Shown here: piece after piece, positions 8,617 to 16,553 of the stretch
Position numbering within the stretch: position 1 is the first letter of the stretch
How the letters are laid out: the number at the start of each line of letters is the position of its first letter
Assembly: GCA_019414515.1 (NCBI GenBank)
Contig: DXLX01000015.1
Location: forward strand, 62,001 to 126,000
DNA length: 64,000 nt
Source of the DNA: Collinsella sp.
Lineage (GTDB): Bacteria; Actinomycetota; Coriobacteriia; Coriobacteriales; Coriobacteriaceae
Reading direction: 5' to 3'
Translations under genes and position numbers: made by a program
The notes under the pieces: generated by a model
Database searches by the model: none
What the model was told of the DNA's origin: nothing
What the model saw: only the letters and a program-made list of their open reading frames with translations

Positions 8617-9515
8617 GGGGCTTGACGGGGCTTTCGGCCGCGGTGGCGTGTGGGGCGGAGCCTCGTGCGCCGCGCGTGCCGCCGGCGGAGCTGGTCAGTC
8701 ATGCGCTTGAGTCGGTTGCCGAGAGGCTGCCGCGCGAGTTGGTAGAAAACGACCTGCTAAAAAAGATTGCCCACTCCTGGGCGGCGCTGGTTCCGGCACA
8801 TCGCGTTGGCCTTGTCATCGAGGATGACAAGGCGCGACTGGCATGCTTGCTGCTGTCGAGTGGTGTCTGCGGCATTGCCCTGACTGTCGTATCGCTGTCG
8901 CCCATCGGCTTTGTCCTGGGGCTGCTCGCACCGTTTGGCGTAGGTGCCGCTCGCGACACCTTCGACCGTCGCCGCGAGCAACACGATGTGGAAGAAGCCA
9001 TGCCCGAGGCCTTTACGGCGCTCTCTATGTCGCTCGCCTCGGGTCATTCGCTGGCCCAGGGCATGAGGTTTGTGGGAACTCACGCGCAAGAGCCGGTGCA
9101 TACCGAGTTTTTGCGCGTTGCGGCGGCGATCGACTGCGGCGTCTCGGCGACTGATGCGTTGGATGACCTACTCGACCGTATCGATGCCCCCGGCCTTTCG
9201 CTTGTCACTTTGGCGCTCAAGGTGTCGCAGCGAACCGGTGCCCCGCTCGCTGACCTGTTATCCGAGGCGTCGAGCATGGTGGGGGAGCGCATTGAGCTCA
9301 AGCGCCGCCTGGACGTTAAGACATCGCAGGCTCGTATGTCGGCACACATGGTCTCGGCTATGCCGGCGGGTATGTGTGCGGTGCTGGCGCTGCTTTCGGC
9401 CGATTTTCGCCGCGGCCTTGCAACACCGGCGGGTGCCGGTGCCGTGGTGCTGGGTCTTGCCCTCAACGCCGTCGCGCTGATGGTAATCCGGCGCATTATG
9501 CGGGTGGAGCTATGA
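8589..9515 (+). CDS. tadB: Tad inner-membrane platform protein TadB
   Basis: 308 aa. Two helices near residues 85-120, a cytoplasmic T2SSF domain (MPEAFTALSMSLASGHSLAQG, about 140-160, then AIDCGVSATDALDDLLDRI), and two C-terminal helices fit TadB, which with TadC forms the membrane platform on which TadA works. The ATG at 8589 lies within the 3' end of tadA and has GAGGAGG upstream. The stop overlaps the tadC ATG. Confidence 0.87.
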   Translation: MEIVVPLVVGGLTGLSAAVACGAEPRAPRVPPAELVSHALESVAERLPRELVENDLLKKIAHSWAALVPAHRVGLVIEDDKARLACLLLSSGVCGIALTVVSLSPIGFVLGLLAPFGVGAARDTFDRRREQHDVEEAMPEAFTALSMSLASGHSLAQGMRFVGTHAQEPVHTEFLRVAAAIDCGVSATDALDDLLDRIDAPGLSLVTLALKVSQRTGAPLADLLSEASSMVGERIELKRRLDVKTSQARMSAHMVSAMPAGMCAVLALLSADFRRGLATPAGAGAVVLGLALNAVALMVIRRIMRVEL

Positions 9516-10153
9516 GCGCCCTGGTCGGGGTCGCGGCGTGCCTGTGCGCGTTCAGCGTGTTTGTCGCGACGGGGCTCAATCGTGCGGACGCATACAAGAT
9601 CGTCCGGGTCTGCAAACGCGAGATGCTGCTGGTTGTTGCGGCTGCCCGCTCGGTAACCGATGCCCTGGTAGCACGGTTGAAGGGCATGCTCGGCACGGGT
9701 GGTACGGCGCAGGTGTCGCTTGGCGAGGTGTCCGAGATGATCGACGTGGTGCGTCTGGGGCTTTCGGCCGGCCTTTCGTTCGATGCGGCGCTTGAGGTTT
9801 TTTGCGCCAATCGCCGATCGACGTTGGCGCTCCGCCTTGAGCGAGCCTGCATGGCATGGCGTGTGGGCGTAGGGACGCGAGAGGATGAGCTTCTGGCGGC
9901 CGCGCGCGACCTGGATGTGCGGGCGCTCGAGACCTTTGCCATCACAGCGGGGCAGGCGCTTGCCCTCGGTGCCCCGCTTGCCGAGACGCTGGCGGCCCAA
10001 AGTCGCGAGATTCGCGCGGCCCATCGCGCCGCGGTCGAGCGCGAGATTGAGCGTGCGCCGGTCAAGCTGCTGATTCCCACCGGCACGCTCATCTTGCCGG
10101 CGTTGCTTCTGTCCATATTGGGCCCGCTGCTGGGAGCAGGCGGGATGATGTAG
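9512..10153 (+). CDS. tadC: Tad inner-membrane platform protein TadC
   Basis: 213 aa. A first membrane helix (about 3-22), a T2SSF domain with VSEMIDVVRLGLSAGLSFDA (about 72-91) and a C-terminal helix pair ending LLIPTGTLILPALLLSILGP. It is the partner of TadB. The ATG at 9512 overlaps the tadB stop (ATGA), and GGGTGGAG just upstream is close. The frame extends further 5', but those residues lie inside tadB and look non-coding. It is shorter than many TadC proteins, which start with an extra helix region. Confidence 0.83.
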   Translation: MSALVGVAACLCAFSVFVATGLNRADAYKIVRVCKREMLLVVAAARSVTDALVARLKGMLGTGGTAQVSLGEVSEMIDVVRLGLSAGLSFDAALEVFCANRRSTLALRLERACMAWRVGVGTREDELLAAARDLDVRALETFAITAGQALALGAPLAETLAAQSREIRAAHRAAVEREIERAPVKLLIPTGTLILPALLLSILGPLLGAGGMM

Positions 10154-10163
10154 GGAGGAATAC

Positions 10164-10397
10164 ATGAATACGATGACTGACGTTGTTGGCAAGGTCTGGA
10201 GCTTGGCGTTTTGCCAGCCAATTCACGCTCGCCAGCGTGCCGAAGAACTGCTGCGGGAGGAGAGCGCGCAGGGCACCACCGAGTACGCCATCCTAGTCGG
10301 TGTGCTCGTGGTGATTGCCATCATTGCCATCGTCGCATTTAAGGGCAAGGTCCAAGATTTATGGAGCGCTATCAGCGAGGGCATCAACAGCCTGTAG
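10164..10397 (+). CDS. Flp-type pilin precursor
   Basis: 77 aa. After a 32-residue basic leader comes EESAQGTTEYAILVGVLVV, the Flp pilin signature: a Gly that is the probable prepilin peptidase site, Glu-Tyr shortly after it, then a hydrophobic helix of about 20 residues. It is probably the major pilus subunit. GGGAGG stands six bases before the ATG. It is located directly after tadC. No prepilin peptidase (TadV) gene is present in this operon. Confidence 0.85.
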   Translation: MNTMTDVVGKVWSLAFCQPIHARQRAEELLREESAQGTTEYAILVGVLVVIAIIAIVAFKGKVQDLWSAISEGINSL

Positions 10398-10924
10398 AGG
10401 GCGCCCGTCCCGTCGGCACGTTGCTGGTGCTCGCCTGTGCGGTCGTGGCGGTGGCAGTGGCGGTTTGGGGGCTTAACGCAGCACGGCAACAACGTTTAGG
10501 GGCTGCCGCGGATGCGGGATCGGGTTCGGCTGCGGCGTCTCAAATAGACGATGCGCGAGACGCGGACGATGCGAATGCCGCCGTCACGGCGCAAACGTTC
10601 TTGCAAGCACTCGACGAGCGAGCGGACGCTGCAACGGGTTCATCTGCAAACAATGCCGTCGCTGTTCGTCTCGCATGGTCCGAGTGCCGACCGATGACCG
10701 AGGCGGCGGCGGATATGCTGCGTGCCTATCGCGAGGTGCCCACGGCGCAACTTGCTCTGAGCGGCTATCTCGACATCAAGGGCAACGTGTGGGGCGCCAT
10801 CGTGCGTGACGGACGCGGTTGGGTCGATATGGTGACGGTTGCCGCGGATGCTGGTGATACTTCGTGTTGCCTGCGTGTGGTCCGCCTGACCCCGCAGACA
10901 ACGAACTCAAAGGAGGGGTCGTGA
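10361..10924 (+). CDS. Unknown membrane-anchored protein of the Tad operon
   Basis: 187 aa with one N-terminal membrane helix (about residues 18-38) and an Ala/Asp-rich extracytoplasmic part. It contains two Cys pairs (SEC; TSCCLRVV). I do not recognise a family. The ATG at 10361 lies 37 bp inside the pilin gene without a strong ribosome binding site, so coupling to the upstream gene is likely and the start is uncertain. Position between two pilin-like genes suggests a minor pilus component or assembly factor. Confidence 0.65.
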   Translation: MERYQRGHQQPVEGARPVGTLLVLACAVVAVAVAVWGLNAARQQRLGAAADAGSGSAAASQIDDARDADDANAAVTAQTFLQALDERADAATGSSANNAVAVRLAWSECRPMTEAAADMLRAYREVPTAQLALSGYLDIKGNVWGAIVRDGRGWVDMVTVAADAGDTSCCLRVVRLTPQTTNSKEGS

Positions 10925-10925
10925 A

Positions 10926-11144
10926 ATGCATTATGTCCTGCGCGAGGAATCTGCCCAGGCAACGGTCGAATACGCCATCGTCACGGTGGCACTGCTTTCC
11001 ATCGTGCTGGCGATCGCAGGGCTTTGGCGTGCCGGTGCCGATGGGCGTTTGGCGGCGCTGGTCGAGCGGACGGCATCTCACGGCGTCACCTCGACATCGG
11101 TTGTCGACGCTGCTGCGGGTGCTAAGGACATCGTGCTGTATTGA
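10926..11144 (+). CDS. Second Flp/TadE-like pilin
   Basis: 72 aa. LREESAQATVEYAIVTVALL matches the processing region of Flp and TadE pseudopilins, and a single hydrophobic helix follows. AAAGGAGGGG lies about ten bases before the ATG. It is shorter than TadE proteins and similar in size to Flp, so it is probably a minor pilin. Its TGA (11142-11144) overlaps an ATG at 11144 that is out of frame with the next TadE-like gene. Confidence 0.8.
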   Translation: MHYVLREESAQATVEYAIVTVALLSIVLAIAGLWRAGADGRLAALVERTASHGVTSTSVVDAAAGAKDIVLY

Positions 11145-11619
11145 TGTTGCGCGCGAGGACCGGGCTCAGTCTACGGTCGAGGCGGCATTCCTACTGCCGA
11201 CGTTTCTGGCGCTCGTCCTGTTGGCGCTGCAGCCGGTGTGCCTGCTCTATACACGCGCGGTCATGGAGTCTGCCGCCGCCGAGACCGCGCGGCTCATGAC
11301 CACGACGACGGTGGGGGATGACGAGGATATTAAGGAGTTTGCCCGCCGCCGTCTTGCCGCGGTTCCCGACGTTTCGATTTTCCATGCCGGCGGGCCCCTG
11401 TCGTGGGATATCGAGCTTGGTCGGGCCGATGCGGGCGGCGTCTCGTCCGTTTCCGTTACCGGCGAGGTTAAACCGCTGCCCGTGATCGGTGCGTTTGCGC
11501 AGGCTATGGGTAGCGCAGGCCAAAACGGCTATGTCGAGCTTAGGGTCGACGTCTCGTATCGATCGCGTCCCGAGTGGCTGGAGGGAGATTATGATTCATG
11601 GATTGCTGCATGGGATTAA
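11119..11619 (+). CDS. TadE-like pseudopilin, start codon problematic
   Basis: The body reads REDRAQSTVEAAFLLPTFLA and continues as a TadE-type protein with one N-terminal helix and an extracytoplasmic domain (about 160 aa). The natural coupled start would be the ATG at 11144 (TGATG with the previous stop), but that frame is out of register. Removing one GC from the run GCGCGCG at 11149-11155 would give MLREDRAQSTVE, matching the N-termini of both neighbouring pilin-like genes. As the sequence stands, the gene must start at a GTG (11119, used here), a rare ATT (11140), or be frameshifted. Minor pilin by family. Confidence 0.7.
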   Translation: MLRTSCCIDVAREDRAQSTVEAAFLLPTFLALVLLALQPVCLLYTRAVMESAAAETARLMTTTTVGDDEDIKEFARRRLAAVPDVSIFHAGGPLSWDIELGRADAGGVSSVSVTGEVKPLPVIGAFAQAMGSAGQNGYVELRVDVSYRSRPEWLEGDYDSWIAAWD

Positions 11620-13756
11620 GCGCTGCCTGTTGAAGGTGACGAGGGGGCTTGCGGGCCGTTGCCGACCGCGTGCTCGCTGCAAGCGAGGCGGCTTTATGGG
11701 TCGAGCCGGGATCGACCTGTTTATCGAAGACGGTGCCTATACCACGCTCTCCTCTGCGGTGGTCATCTTGGTGGTGCTCACGTTGCTGTTTTCGTCGGCG
11801 GCGGCGATATGGAGCATGTCGCGCGCGGGGGACACCCAGGCGGCTGCCGATAGCGGCGCGCTGGCAGGCGCCAATGTGGTGGCGTCCTACCATACGGCTG
11901 CGACAGTGGTGGATGCGAGCATATTGAGCTTGGGCCTAGCGGGGTTTGCCACGATCGGCACCGGCTTGGTCGCCATCCTTATTCCGGGTGCCGAGCTTGC
12001 CGCGGGCGATATGGTCGACACGGGGATCGAGATCATTAAAACGCGCAATAAGTTTGCCAAAAGCGCCTCCAAGGGCCTGCAGAAAATCGAGATGGCTCTA
12101 CCGTATCTGGTTGCCGCGCGAGCTACGCAGGCCGTGTCGGCGCAGGATACCGAGGGTGCGACCTATACCGGTACGGCGCTTGCCGTGCCCAGGACGTCCG
12201 AGTCGGATTTCGTTGCGCTCGAGGGGTCCGAGATCTCGACCGATGTCATTAAAGACACATCGAAAGATCTGGAACGCGCAGCAGATGAGCTGCAGAAGGC
12301 CTCGGAGGAGACGGCGAAAGCAAAAGAGCGCGCCTGGCTTGCGGATTGCGGCGGGTCGGATCCGGCTTCGGTCGGCAGTTGCTCATGCATGTGGGAACGC
12401 GCGAGGAGTTTGGCGAAGCTTTCGGATATTGAGAATCCGCACTATGCCTCGAGCGTCACATGGGAGCCGCAAGTGGCGCTCGATCGCGCGAAGGCCTATT
12501 ACCGCTTGCGCCTTGCAAACGAGGCGCCTCAAGGCTCAAGCGTCGAGACGAAGGCGGAGTCGGCGGCGCGCAAGGCGTTCTATACCTATGCGAGCGCAGA
12601 GGTCAATCGCGCATATATAACCGAAGACGGAGACCGGACCACTTCCTATATTCCGTTGTTGCCGCGCAACACTGACGAGGTGCGAGCGACGGAACTCTAT
12701 ACCGATGCGGCGTGGCCAACTAGTACCAACGATGGCAAAACGTATCTGCATTATGGAACGAGCTGCCCCAACTATAAGAAGGGGGTACCAGGCGGGCTAG
12801 CCTCGGTCGCTGCTTATGACGGGCAGGACAAATGCAACAGATGCCATTTTGGTGTTTCGTCGCTCGGCGCCGTTGCGGCTCCTTCGACTTCTATCGAAAA
12901 CGGCTTCGAGTACCACTTTGATGAGTTCAAAGGCGCTCTGGAAGACTACGTCGAATGCCGCAACAAAGAGCTCGAGCTCATGCGCCAGACCGAGGACGAG
13001 GCTGACCGTGCGGGCAATGCGTTTGACGAGGCCATTAAAGCGCTTTCGGGCGAGCGTCCGCGTATCGCTCCGCCCGGTCGCAATGGCGTGGTCGCCTTTG
13101 CGGTTTCGGGTGCCATCTCGAGCCCCGATGAGCTCAGCTCTTCGTTTAACGCGGCGGTCAGGCTTGGCGAGCGCGGTGCTATCTCTGCTGCGGTGCTGGC
13201 ACCCGATGACGCGACGGCGCAGAACAACGTTCTCTCGCGGTTTTTCTCGACGTTGGAGGAGCGTTCGGGCGGTGTTGCCGGTGTACTCGATGGCGTCATG
13301 GATGTTTGGGGACGGCTGCTTGTGGGATACGGAGACATCCAAGGCTCGGCTGACGAGCTCATGGGCGAGATGATCGATGGCCTGGGAGGGGGCAGCGGTG
13401 CGTTGGGCTCCATTGCGTCGTGGCTCGGCGATACCGTTTCGGCGTCCGTGGCGGCGCTGGGCTTGGAGCCGTGCGACTTGCGCCTACGAAAGCCGGTGCT
13501 GACCGACACCGCCAATGTCATCAAGAGCCCGGGGTCTGACATCACAGGTCTTTCTAAAGTGCAGGACAAGCTACGAAGTATTCCGCTGGGCGTGACCGAC
13601 CCCAAGGCGCTTTGCGAGGCGCTGGAATATCAAGTCGAGCGCACTATCAGCGGTGCGGTGTTCACGCTAGCGGAGATTCCGCTGCCCGGCGGCGGTTCCA
13701 TCCCACTTACCGTCGATGTTGCCACGCTGGCGGGTGCCCTGGGCGGTGGGTCGTAA
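11591..13756 (+). CDS. TadG-like large secreted pilus protein
   Basis: 721 aa. A basic N-terminus is followed by one membrane helix (about residues 55-75: VVILVVLTLLFSSAAAIW), then SRAGDTQAAADSGALAGANV, typical of TadG/Flp-associated proteins. The rest is a long extracytoplasmic region with a helical stretch (about 215-265), several Cys residues, and a CNRCH motif in the middle (around residue 415). Such proteins are minor pilins or tip/adhesin-like parts of Tad pili. The ATG at 11591 has GGAGGGAG three bases upstream and overlaps the TadE-like gene by 29 bp. The CxxCH could in principle bind haem but is more likely a disulfide. Confidence 0.75.
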   Translation: MIHGLLHGIKRCLLKVTRGLAGRCRPRARCKRGGFMGRAGIDLFIEDGAYTTLSSAVVILVVLTLLFSSAAAIWSMSRAGDTQAAADSGALAGANVVASYHTAATVVDASILSLGLAGFATIGTGLVAILIPGAELAAGDMVDTGIEIIKTRNKFAKSASKGLQKIEMALPYLVAARATQAVSAQDTEGATYTGTALAVPRTSESDFVALEGSEISTDVIKDTSKDLERAADELQKASEETAKAKERAWLADCGGSDPASVGSCSCMWERARSLAKLSDIENPHYASSVTWEPQVALDRAKAYYRLRLANEAPQGSSVETKAESAARKAFYTYASAEVNRAYITEDGDRTTSYIPLLPRNTDEVRATELYTDAAWPTSTNDGKTYLHYGTSCPNYKKGVPGGLASVAAYDGQDKCNRCHFGVSSLGAVAAPSTSIENGFEYHFDEFKGALEDYVECRNKELELMRQTEDEADRAGNAFDEAIKALSGERPRIAPPGRNGVVAFAVSGAISSPDELSSSFNAAVRLGERGAISAAVLAPDDATAQNNVLSRFFSTLEERSGGVAGVLDGVMDVWGRLLVGYGDIQGSADELMGEMIDGLGGGSGALGSIASWLGDTVSASVAALGLEPCDLRLRKPVLTDTANVIKSPGSDITGLSKVQDKLRSIPLGVTDPKALCEALEYQVERTISGAVFTLAEIPLPGGGSIPLTVDVATLAGALGGGS

Positions 13757-14232
13757 TGAGCATCCGCAAGCGCCTGCGCGAGGAGCGCGCCCAGGCGACG
13801 GTCGAGATGGCCGTGGTCACGCCCGTCCTGCTGGTTCTGGCACTCATCGTGTACAACGTCATGATCTTTGCCGGTGCGGTCGCACGCTTCGACCGCGTGG
13901 TGCCCGATATCGTGCTAGCACACGCCGTGGCTCCGAGCGGGGAGGGCGACGACAGCTCCATCGATGCCTCCGCGACCGTTCAGGCTCAGATTCAACATGC
14001 CATGGAAGGCTATGGCTTGCAGATCGAGGTCTCAAGCAAACAGGGTGCGACGACATCGGATGGCGGTCTGCTTTCGCTTTCCGGTACGTTTAGGACCTAT
14101 ACCTGCACCATGCGCTACGAGCCGTGGCCGAGCTCGCTCAGCATCGCCGGCGTTTCGCTGGGGGCGCCGGCAAAGTTGTCGCACGAGCGCGCGGTGACAG
14201 TCGATCCGTGGCGTCCGGGGGTGGTTATGTGA
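13756..14232 (+). CDS. TadE-like pseudopilin
   Basis: 158 aa. MSIRKRLREERAQATVEMAV is the classic TadE start: basic leader, then the processing site region with Glu, followed by a hydrophobic helix (VVTPVLLVLALIVYNVMIFA). The remainder is extracytoplasmic. The ATG shares bases with the preceding TAA (TAATG). The stop overlaps the next GTG. It is probably a minor pilin involved in pilus biogenesis. Confidence 0.83.
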   Translation: MSIRKRLREERAQATVEMAVVTPVLLVLALIVYNVMIFAGAVARFDRVVPDIVLAHAVAPSGEGDDSSIDASATVQAQIQHAMEGYGLQIEVSSKQGATTSDGGLLSLSGTFRTYTCTMRYEPWPSSLSIAGVSLGAPAKLSHERAVTVDPWRPGVVM

Positions 14233-14588
14233 CCGCGGTCTCATCCTACATTGCCTACGCGCGGGCGCTCAACAGGCTGGGTTGGACGCCTGCCGAGTTT
14301 GTGGTGGCGGAGTCGTTTGCCGTGCGCCTGCGTGGCATGCTGAGACAGTCTCCGATTGCTGCCAACGGGTTGCCGCTCGTTATGGCGTTTCCACGCTGCT
14401 CTTCGGTTCACACCTGCTTTATGGCCTATCCCATCGACATTGCCTTTATCGATCGAAACGGCAACGTCCTCGCGCACTACGAAAACGTCCGTCCTTGGCG
14501 CATGTGTTCCTGTCCCGGTGCCTGGGCGGTGCTGGAACGCCCTTCAATCCTCGCTACACCTCCCGCCCTCCAACAAGTGCCGGCGTAA
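14229..14588 (+). CDS. DUF192 family protein at the end of the Tad operon
   Basis: 119 aa with the DUF192 pattern: removal of a short lead, then ESFAVRLRGMLRQSP, PRCSSVHTCFMAYPIDIAFID and a closing part with AWAVLERPS. Function of the family is unclear. The GTG at 14229 overlaps the TadE-like stop (GTGA), so it is translated as the last gene of the operon. Cys residues in SSVHTCFM and WRMCSCPG are unusual and may be functional or structural. Confidence 0.8.
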   Translation: MTAVSSYIAYARALNRLGWTPAEFVVAESFAVRLRGMLRQSPIAANGLPLVMAFPRCSSVHTCFMAYPIDIAFIDRNGNVLAHYENVRPWRMCSCPGAWAVLERPSILATPPALQQVPA

Positions 14589-14646
14589 GGATTGGCGACA
14601 GCGGACTTTCGTCATACGAAATTGGGTAAGATGGGGGAGAAGGTGC

Positions 14647-14985
14647 ATGGATGTTGAGATCCATCCGAACGCCAAAAAACACTTGACGGAAGGGCCGATG
14701 ATGAGCAAGGCGTATACGGCTGCCAATGGTCAGGTTATAACGGATGAAATGATTGACACGTGGTGCGAGTCGTACGAGCATGGCGAGTTTCCGGACGGCG
14801 AGCATACCGTTGGGGGGATCGTGCACGGGCGGCCTCCACTCTCAAGCGAAGGGACGGCAACGCTATCGGTCAAGATTCCCCTAGGGATGAAGGAGGCGAT
14901 TCGTCGACGGGCGGCGGCTGAAGGAATGACGCCAAGTGAGTTTGCCCGTGCAGCCCTGAGCGAAAAACTTCTTGCGGCGGGTTGA
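14647..14985 (+). CDS. Ribbon-helix-helix (Arc/CopG-type) small protein
   Basis: 112 aa. The C-terminal 45 residues, SVKIPLGMKEAIRRRAAAEG followed by MTPSEFARAALSEKLL, form a ribbon-helix-helix fold: a short beta strand then two helices. The N-terminal part is unrecognised. The ATG at 14647 follows GGGGGAGAAGG. RHH proteins are transcription repressors or antitoxins; no toxin-like gene sits next to it, as tRNA-Phe follows. A stand-alone regulator is the more cautious reading. Confidence 0.75.
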   Translation: MDVEIHPNAKKHLTEGPMMSKAYTAANGQVITDEMIDTWCESYEHGEFPDGEHTVGGIVHGRPPLSSEGTATLSVKIPLGMKEAIRRRAAAEGMTPSEFARAALSEKLLAAG

Positions 14986-15060
14986 TGTCTCCAACGTGCT
15001 GTTCTATAGGGTCGGACTTGTGGCCGACGCCGTGCTCAAAAACTTTTTTCAAATTCTCGG

Positions 15061-15088
15061 TTGACCGGAGCGTGTCCTTGGTTATACT
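15061..15088 (+). promoter_or_regulatory. Promoter of tRNA-Phe
   Basis: TTGACC (15061-15066), 16-bp spacer, TATACT (15083-15088), about 33 bp before the tRNA. Confidence 0.75.
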
Positions 15089-15120
15089 AATCAAGCCTTG
15101 AAACAAGGCACACCTCAAAT

Positions 15121-15193
<73 letters not shown>

Positions 15194-15206
15194 CCTTGAA
15201 TTGACT

Positions 15207-15236
15207 AGGACCTCTGCAAAGGGGTCCTTTTCTTTT
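15207..15236 (+). terminator. Terminator of tRNA-Phe
   Basis: AGGACC (15207-15212) pairs with GGTCCT (15223-15228), followed by TTTTCTTTT. The 250 bp after it up to the next gene contain no supported gene. Confidence 0.85.
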
Positions 15237-15485
15237 ATGTAGACCCGCGGAAATGCATCCCGTTATTGAACGAGAAAACGGCATGCGCTTTCCGGTGCTT
15301 ACTTCCGACGTGCGTGCACATCTCGGCGCACCAGCTCGTGCCCGCCCGCCCAGACATTCCTCCCGCTTTTGCGCCACTTTACAGACCGTTCGGTCGTCTG
15401 TCCGCACGCGCGGGTATACTCAAAACAATACTTTTCCTATGCAATACGATGCAGGCTTGGCCTGCACGATCCGAAGGGGGCAGTG

Positions 15486-16547
15486 ATGGAGAGGATACTC
15501 GGCGTTAATCTCTCTGGCTGGTTTATTCCCGAGCCTTGGGTGACCCCGTCGCTATACGCGGCGACCGGTGCATCCAACGCGGCCGAGCTGCAGGAGGCCA
15601 TGGGCACCGCCGCCTATAACGAGCGCATGCGCCGTCATTACGAGACGTTTGTGAGTGAGGACGATTTTCGCCGCATGGCGCAGATTGGCCTCAATGCCGT
15701 ACGTTTGCCGGTGCCCTGGTATGCCTTTGGTTCGCAGGAGTCCGATGCGTCCTACATCTCGGTTGTCGACTACATTGACCGTGCGATTGAGTGGGCTGCC
15801 AAGTACGATATCCGCGTGCTGCTCGATCTGGCGACGGTGCCCGGTGGCCAGGGCGATTCCAACGATTCGCCCACCACGCCGGAGGCTGTTGCCGAGTGGC
15901 ATTCGTCCACCAACGGCCGTCATGTCGCACTCGACGTGCTCGAGCGCTTGGCCGATCGCTACGGCGAGGCCGAGAGCCTGCTGGGCATTGAGCTGTTGGA
16001 TACGCCGCAGATGAGCGTCCGCAAGAGCCTCTTTACCATGACGGATGGCATTCCGGCCCACTACCTGCGCAATTTCTATCGTGATGCCTACGAGCTCGTC
16101 CGTTCGTATATGCCCGAGGATAAGATTGTCGTCTTCTCGTCTTCGGGGTATCCCAGCGAGTGGAAGCATTTTATGCGCGGCGCCAAGTACAAGAACGTCT
16201 ACATGGACCTTCACCTGTACCATTACCGCGACGAGTATGCACTCGACATCACGAGTCCCCGCGGGCTGACGACGGCGATTTCGCGCAACAAGCGCGAGCT
16301 TAAAGAAGCGATTTCGACTGGGTTCCCCGTGCTGGTGGGCGAATGGTCGGGTGCGGCGATCTTTGCCAACTCGTCGGTTACGCCTGAGGGCCGCAATGCC
16401 TACGAGCGTGTGTTTATCGCCAACCAGCTGGCTTCGTTTGCGCCGGCTGCCGGTTGGTTCTTCCAAACGTGGAAGACCGAGAAGCGCATTGCGGCATGGG
16501 ACGCCCGCGCGGCGCTCGGTACGCTCGAGCGCGGCATGATTGAATAG
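15486..16547 (+). CDS. GH5-like glycoside hydrolase homologue with altered acid/base site
   Basis: 353 aa TIM-barrel protein. The N-terminal GVNLSGWFIPEPWVTPSLY (about 5-24) is close to the exo-beta-1,3-glucanase branch of GH5. The nucleophile motif VGEWSG is intact (Glu near residue 286). The expected acid/base motif NEP in GIELLNEP reads GIELLDTP here (Asp172-Thr173-Pro174), so the catalytic proton donor is missing. It may be inactive, a binding protein, or use another residue. There is no signal peptide, so it is cytoplasmic. The ATG at 15486 follows AAGGGGG; a GTG one codon upstream is also in frame. It stands seven bases before rsmI. Confidence 0.82.
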   Translation: MERILGVNLSGWFIPEPWVTPSLYAATGASNAAELQEAMGTAAYNERMRRHYETFVSEDDFRRMAQIGLNAVRLPVPWYAFGSQESDASYISVVDYIDRAIEWAAKYDIRVLLDLATVPGGQGDSNDSPTTPEAVAEWHSSTNGRHVALDVLERLADRYGEAESLLGIELLDTPQMSVRKSLFTMTDGIPAHYLRNFYRDAYELVRSYMPEDKIVVFSSSGYPSEWKHFMRGAKYKNVYMDLHLYHYRDEYALDITSPRGLTTAISRNKRELKEAISTGFPVLVGEWSGAAIFANSSVTPEGRNAYERVFIANQLASFAPAAGWFFQTWKTEKRIAAWDARAALGTLERGMIE

Positions 16548-16553
16548 GTTGAT

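Noticed and set aside
11144..11160. ATG at 11144 as the start of the TadE-like gene
   Set aside because: It is out of frame with the protein as sequenced; kept only as a finding about the GC run.
15253..15508. Two overlapping short open frames after tRNA-Phe
   Set aside because: No ribosome binding site and no conserved features; they overlap the start of the GH5-like gene.
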